From the NCBI GenBank assembly GCA_010015675.1, contig ML977036.1, forward strand, positions 173,067-237,066: 64,000 nucleotides of DNA, read 5' to 3'. The stretch comes from Byssothecium circinans (lineage: Eukaryota > Ascomycota > Dothideomycetes > Pleosporales > Massarinaceae). The translations under genes and the position numbers were made by a program. Below are positions 62,058 through 64,000 of the stretch, piece by piece (position 1 is the first letter of the stretch; every line of letters starts with the position of its first letter). A model generated the notes under the pieces. That model was not told the DNA's origin, did no database searches, and saw only the letters and a list, made by a program, of their open reading frames with translations.

Positions 62058-64000
62058 CTATAACCGTTTCTTCTGTTAGTACAAATATTAATGCTTTAGT
62101 TAATTAGTTAATAATTACTAATATTAAGTCGCATAGCCATGCTAATCTAGGTTCTAACGATTTTAGGAGCTTTATAATGAAGTCTATCGTAACGCTAATC
62201 TATAGGCGTATGGGTAGTTCTAGCAATTAAAGTAATCTATAGGGCTTATATCTCTTAGGCTTATTTTTAGAACATGCTAAATAGTTGCCTATTACGTTCT
62301 AAACTACCTTTCGTACGTTAGGGATTAAGTATTCATTTAAGATTCGCTAAACTATTTTGTTAATCCTAGGGTGTCTATATTCTTTAGACTCATGTAGCTT
62401 TCGTATTAGGGTTAGTACGTAAGCTTCTTGCAGTATAATTTATTATTTTTAATCTTAGGGTAGTCCTGCCTTTAGGTAGTTTACTAAGTCGTATTCTATC
62501 CTCTATTCTAAGGTTAAGCAACTGTAATCCGTGAAGTCGTGTACTTTTAGTTCCTGATAATTAATTCTAGCTACCTTAGTTAATTAAGGTTAATTATAGC
62601 TTATACTTTTATTATAGTCCTTTTATAGGACCGCGTCGTGCGTAATAGGTCTATCTATTTCCTAAAGGTTAAATCTTTAGCTAAGGGCGTCTACCGCTCT
62701 ATTTAGCGATCCTAGGCGATAGTATACCTTAAAGTCGTAATCTACTATTATTTTAGCCTATCTAACCTGTCATTAGTTAAGTTTCTTAGTCGTTATAAAA
62801 CTCGTTAGGTTCTAGTAATCTAAATACACTTCTACCTAATGTTTAGCGCTAACTAACTAGGCTTGCTATTGTTTAAAGGTATCTACTATTGCTAGTAGTT
62901 CCTTGTCATAAACGTCGTAGTTAAGTTCTACTTTTAAGAACTTTTAAAAGTAGTAGAACACTAGTCTCTACTTTTTATTATTACCTTACTATAAGAGAAT
63001 TACTCTTAGGGCGTAATTTAATGCATCCGTCTTTACTCGTAGTAGTCGTTCTAGGTCATGCATCTATAGCATAGAGGCTAACAAGAATAATTCCTTAAGC
63101 TTTTTAAAAGCCTTCTACTGTTCCTATCTTTAATAGAATCTTTTTTTCTTCTTAGTAATCTTTGTAAGAGGCGCCGTAGTTTTTAAGTATCTCTAAATAA
63201 ACTTCTAATAGAAGTTCGCGAATCCTAAGAAGGATTGCACGTCTTTAACTATCTTAAGTTTTTTTATATTTTATACAGCCTTAACTTTCTTCAGGTCTAT
63301 GGCGATGCCTTCTCTTAAAACAATAAATCTTAAGTAGTCTGTCTCCCTAACGTAGAATTCGTATTTCTTTAGCTATAGAGGTAATTGATACTCTCTAAGC
63401 TTCCTAAGCACCTTCTTAATGTATTTAATGTAATCTTTAAGCGTTCCTAAGGTGTATACTAGTATATTATCTAAGTACGCAGTTATAAAAACGTCTAAGT
63501 ATTTATAAAGTGCTCTATTAACAAGCGCCTAAAACGTTGCTAGCGCGTTTGTCAGTCTAAAGGGTATAACCGTATACTCGTATAATCTATAATAAGTTTT
63601 AAAGGTAGTTAGCCATTTAAAGCCCTTGGCTATCCGTATTTAATAGAATCTATCTCGCACATTAAATTTTATAATCTACTTAACTCCTTAGAGGCGGTCT
63701 ATGAGTTCTTAGATTAATAGAAAAGAGTAACAATTCTTTTTTATTACGTAGTTTAGCTATCTAAAATCTATACAGAGTCGCAGCTTTCCGTTCTTCTTTA
63801 GGACAAAGAGAATTAGTGAAGCTATTAGGCTTATACTCTCCCGTATATATCCTCACTTTAAGTTCTTCTTAATGTACTCTTTTAGCTTTAAATGCTAGTC
63901 TAGAGTAAGTAGATATATTAGTCCTAGGCGCAGCTTTGCGCCTTCTTCTAGGTGAATCTTGTAATCTTAATCCTAGTAATCTAGTAATACGGTTTCTTTT
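62058..64000 (-). pseudogene. Element C pol: integrase, RNase H and RT, degraded, runs off the window
   Basis: The reverse complement follows element B's pol: RNase H about 62700-63020, LTE.TK region about 63150, FLGF.NFY about 63210, RT with YLDN box about 63465-63485, MPF..TNA about 63540-63570, and the RT N-terminal part to the window edge. Stops throughout. Confidence 0.8.

Larger units (their letters stand above)
52416..64000 (-). mobile_element. Ty3/Gypsy chromovirus-type LTR retrotransposon C, reverse oriented, partial
   Basis: Runs right to left and continues past the window. Its 3' LTR is 52416-52875 on the plus strand, with the polypurine tract at 52880-52891. Pol is split by element B: the chromodomain and integrase C-terminal part lie in 53700-54486, and integrase N-terminal part, RNase H and RT in 62058-64000. 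The protein-level order matches element B closely (for example the reverse complement of 63200-63260 corresponds to B 58680-58720), so B and C are sister subfamilies. The RT box reads YLDN at about 63465-63485 instead of YLDD, a G-to-A change. Stops are abundant. Confidence 0.9.

Overview
This window is nuclear DNA of a filamentous ascomycete (Pezizomycotina, most likely a Dothideomycete). Genes carry short 48-60 nt GT-AG introns with CTRAC-type branch sites. The gene set is typical of the group: a HET-domain protein, a UstYa/DUF3328 protein, small secreted Cys-rich proteins and a MAK32-like sugar kinase. The right-hand third holds Ty3/Gypsy elements riddled with in-frame stops, as expected from repeat-induced point mutation (RIP).

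Layout. 1-460: C-terminal end of a Fot1/pogo-like transposase. 591-3988: PMS1. 4885-5587 (minus) and 6883-7789 (plus): a divergent pair made of a Kex2-processed repeat secreted precursor and a UstYa-family protein, which together look like a two-gene fungal RiPP (dikaritin-type) locus. 8763-9855: broken ADP-ribosylglycohydrolase. 10119-12416: large unknown protein. 13108-13634: small secreted Cys-rich protein. 16062-17920: adenylyl cyclase-associated protein. 18291-19460: MAK32-like PfkB protein. 19514-19899: three-exon 90-aa single-span protein, probably a complex I accessory subunit. 20125-21369: mitoribosomal mL44. 22176-23219: arginase-like protein with altered metal ligands. 24423-26411: pseudokinase. 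28309-29382: secretory/membrane protein. 30276-32249: class V PLP enzyme. 32934-33419: second small secreted Cys-rich protein. 34269-35594: F-box protein. 35699-36529: Eaf7. 36723-39508: gamma-tubulin complex protein. 40045-42172: HET/ankyrin protein across an assembly gap (41602-42116).

From about 42200 to the end the DNA is AT-rich and repeat-derived. A degraded DUF3435 (tyrosine-recombinase, Starship-captain-like) gene on the minus strand (about 52415 down to 43534) is split by Gypsy element A (44473-51219, 461-bp LTRs, target duplication ATAGC). Reverse-oriented Gypsy element C starts at 52416 and runs off the window; it is split by Gypsy element B (54487-62052, 475-bp LTRs, target duplication TTTAG). 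All three Gypsy elements carry, antisense to gag-pol and between the chromodomain and the 3' LTR, a small ORF whose cysteines have Zn(II)2Cys6 spacing. In element A this ORF is still open although gag-pol is full of stops.

The two most interesting systems are the repeat-precursor/UstYa locus and the conserved antisense zinc-cluster ORF of these chromoviruses. Housekeeping genes are often in tight divergent pairs (CAP/MAK32-like, complex I-like/mL44, Eaf7/GCP). Exon joins were inferred by eye from splice signals and reading frame; no database search was possible.
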